Below are positions 63,341 through 64,000 of a DNA stretch of 64,000 nucleotides, one piece after another. A program made the position numbers and the translations under genes. This DNA comes from Roseburia hominis (lineage in GTDB: Bacteria > Bacillota > Clostridia > Lachnospirales > Lachnospiraceae): the NCBI RefSeq assembly GCF_021531695.1, contig NZ_JADYUI010000001.1, positions 1 to 64,000 on the forward strand, in the 5' to 3' direction. Position 1 is the stretch's first letter. Every line of letters starts with the position of its first letter. The notes under the pieces were generated by a model, which was given only the letters and a program-made list of their open reading frames with translations, made no database searches and was not told the DNA's origin.

Positions 63341-63394
63341 TTTCATCATCCCGGATTTTCACTTATGTTATGATATGCAATGCAATTTTTTTGT

Positions 63395-64000
63395 TTACAC
63401 ATTAAAACGGAATACGATAATATCGCCGTCTTTCACTACATATTCTTTACCTTCCAGCCGCACCAGTCCCTTTTCTTTTGCTGCCACCATACTGCCACAT
63501 TCCATTAAATCTTTATACGCAACTACTTCTGCCCGGATAAATCCTCTCTCAAAATCCGTATGAATCTTTCCGGCTGCCTGTGGTGCTTTTGTTCCGTTTT
63601 TAATGGTCCATGCTCTTGTTTCGTCCTCGCCTGATGTAAGAAAACTGATAAGACCCAAAAGGCGATAGCTTGCTGTAATAAGCTTTTCAAGACCGGATTC
63701 TTTTAAGCCAAGTTCCTCTAAAAACATTGCCTTTTCATCATCTTCTAACTCTGCCATCTCCTGCTCAATCTGTGCACAGATTACAAATACTTCACTGTTT
63801 TCTTTTGCCGCAAGAGCTTTTACGTTCTGCACATGTGCATTATCTGCTCCATCATTTGCCAGATCATCCTCTGATACATTTGCCGCATAGATAACCGGTT
63901 TTGCTGTCAATAAATTATAAGATCTGTACCATTCTATCTCATCTTCGTCGTCAGACAATTCGTATGTTTTCGCCATATTTCCGGCTTCCAGATGTGCCTT
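63395..64000 (-). CDS. ychF: Redox-regulated ATPase YchF (C-terminal part, runs off window)
   Basis: The last 200 or so residues of the Obg-like GTP/ATPase YchF. They include LTAKPVIYAANVSEDDL (with the NVSE specificity region), a helical coiled-coil part, and the C-terminal TGS domain (RAWTIKNGTKAPQAAGKIHTD and GSMVAAKEKGLVRLEGKEYV), ending DGDIIVFRFNV. The P-loop lies beyond position 64000. In-frame sequence continues to the window edge without a stop. Confidence 0.93.
   Translation of the reverse strand, partial: KAHLEAGNMAKTYELSDDEDEIEWYRSYNLLTAKPVIYAANVSEDDLANDGADNAHVQNVKALAAKENSEVFVICAQIEQEMAELEDDEKAMFLEELGLKESGLEKLITASYRLLGLISFLTSGEDETRAWTIKNGTKAPQAAGKIHTDFERGFIRAEVVAYKDLMECGSMVAAKEKGLVRLEGKEYVVKDGDIIVFRFNV

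Overview
The window looks like a chromosomal segment of a low-GC, anaerobic Clostridia, most probably a Lachnospiraceae gut bacterium. The supporting signs are AT-rich spacers, strong GGAGG-type ribosome binding sites with some TTG/GTG starts, sporulation-linked genes (a SpoVB-like flippase, a YlmC/YmxH protein, a SpoIID-like protein), a secG-rnr-smpB block beside ssrA, and many dispersed palindromic repeats. I cannot name the genus. Almost all genes lie on the minus strand, so this is probably one replichore arm with minus as the leading strand.

Layout. 1-750: a frameshifted solute-binding-type gene. 897-12215 (minus): the most unusual part. A metK operon (metK, a radical SAM protein with a CX9CX2C cluster motif, a split-barrel flavoprotein, and a complete NMT1/SsuA-type ABC importer) is followed by a divergent tRNA-Cys. 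A second importer operon comes next (ATPase, permease, DUF1254 protein, binding lipoprotein, DUF1254 protein), driven by its own promoter between LacI/cre-like operators. 12757-17245: ssrA (tmRNA), tandem repeats, a flavin reductase-like protein, smpB, rnr, secG. 17316-24002: a split ThrE-type exporter, oligoendopeptidase F, enolase, pyruvate kinase and a small membrane exporter. 24085-29213: two aminotransferases and galK-galT. 29462-41535: an L,D-transpeptidase, a PAP2 protein, nadE, hslO, a methyltransferase, membrane and secreted unknowns, a lipase-like hydrolase, recJ and truA. 41668-44760: a small accessory patch with a ParE-type toxin-antitoxin pair, an apparently orphan small RNA resembling a type I antitoxin, a Cys-rich protein, a MITE, a SpoIID/peptidoglycan-binding protein and tandem repeats. 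44866-50035: ilvE and purC-purF-purB. 50358-56444: gpmI, tpiA, pgk and gap, with a leader-peptide/terminator module before an unknown 94-aa gene. 56856-64000: a PHP phosphatase, a cysteine desulfurase, the SpoVB-like flippase, efp, a YqeG-type phosphatase, rpiB, nrdR, ylmC-type and the 3' part of ychF.

How the genes fit together. Lower glycolysis is nearly complete here (gap, pgk, tpiA, gpmI, eno, pyk). Galactose entry (galK, galT) feeds it. The secG-rnr-smpB group together with ssrA forms the trans-translation and RNA quality-control module. The metK/radical SAM/dual-importer region is the best candidate for an undescribed system: it couples SAM synthesis to a radical SAM enzyme and to uptake of an unknown, perhaps sulfur-containing, small molecule. 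Its substrate cannot be read from sequence.

Regulatory sites were found by eye, by matching to consensus sequences and by pairing inverted repeats. No homology search or folding program was run, so all of these are predictions.
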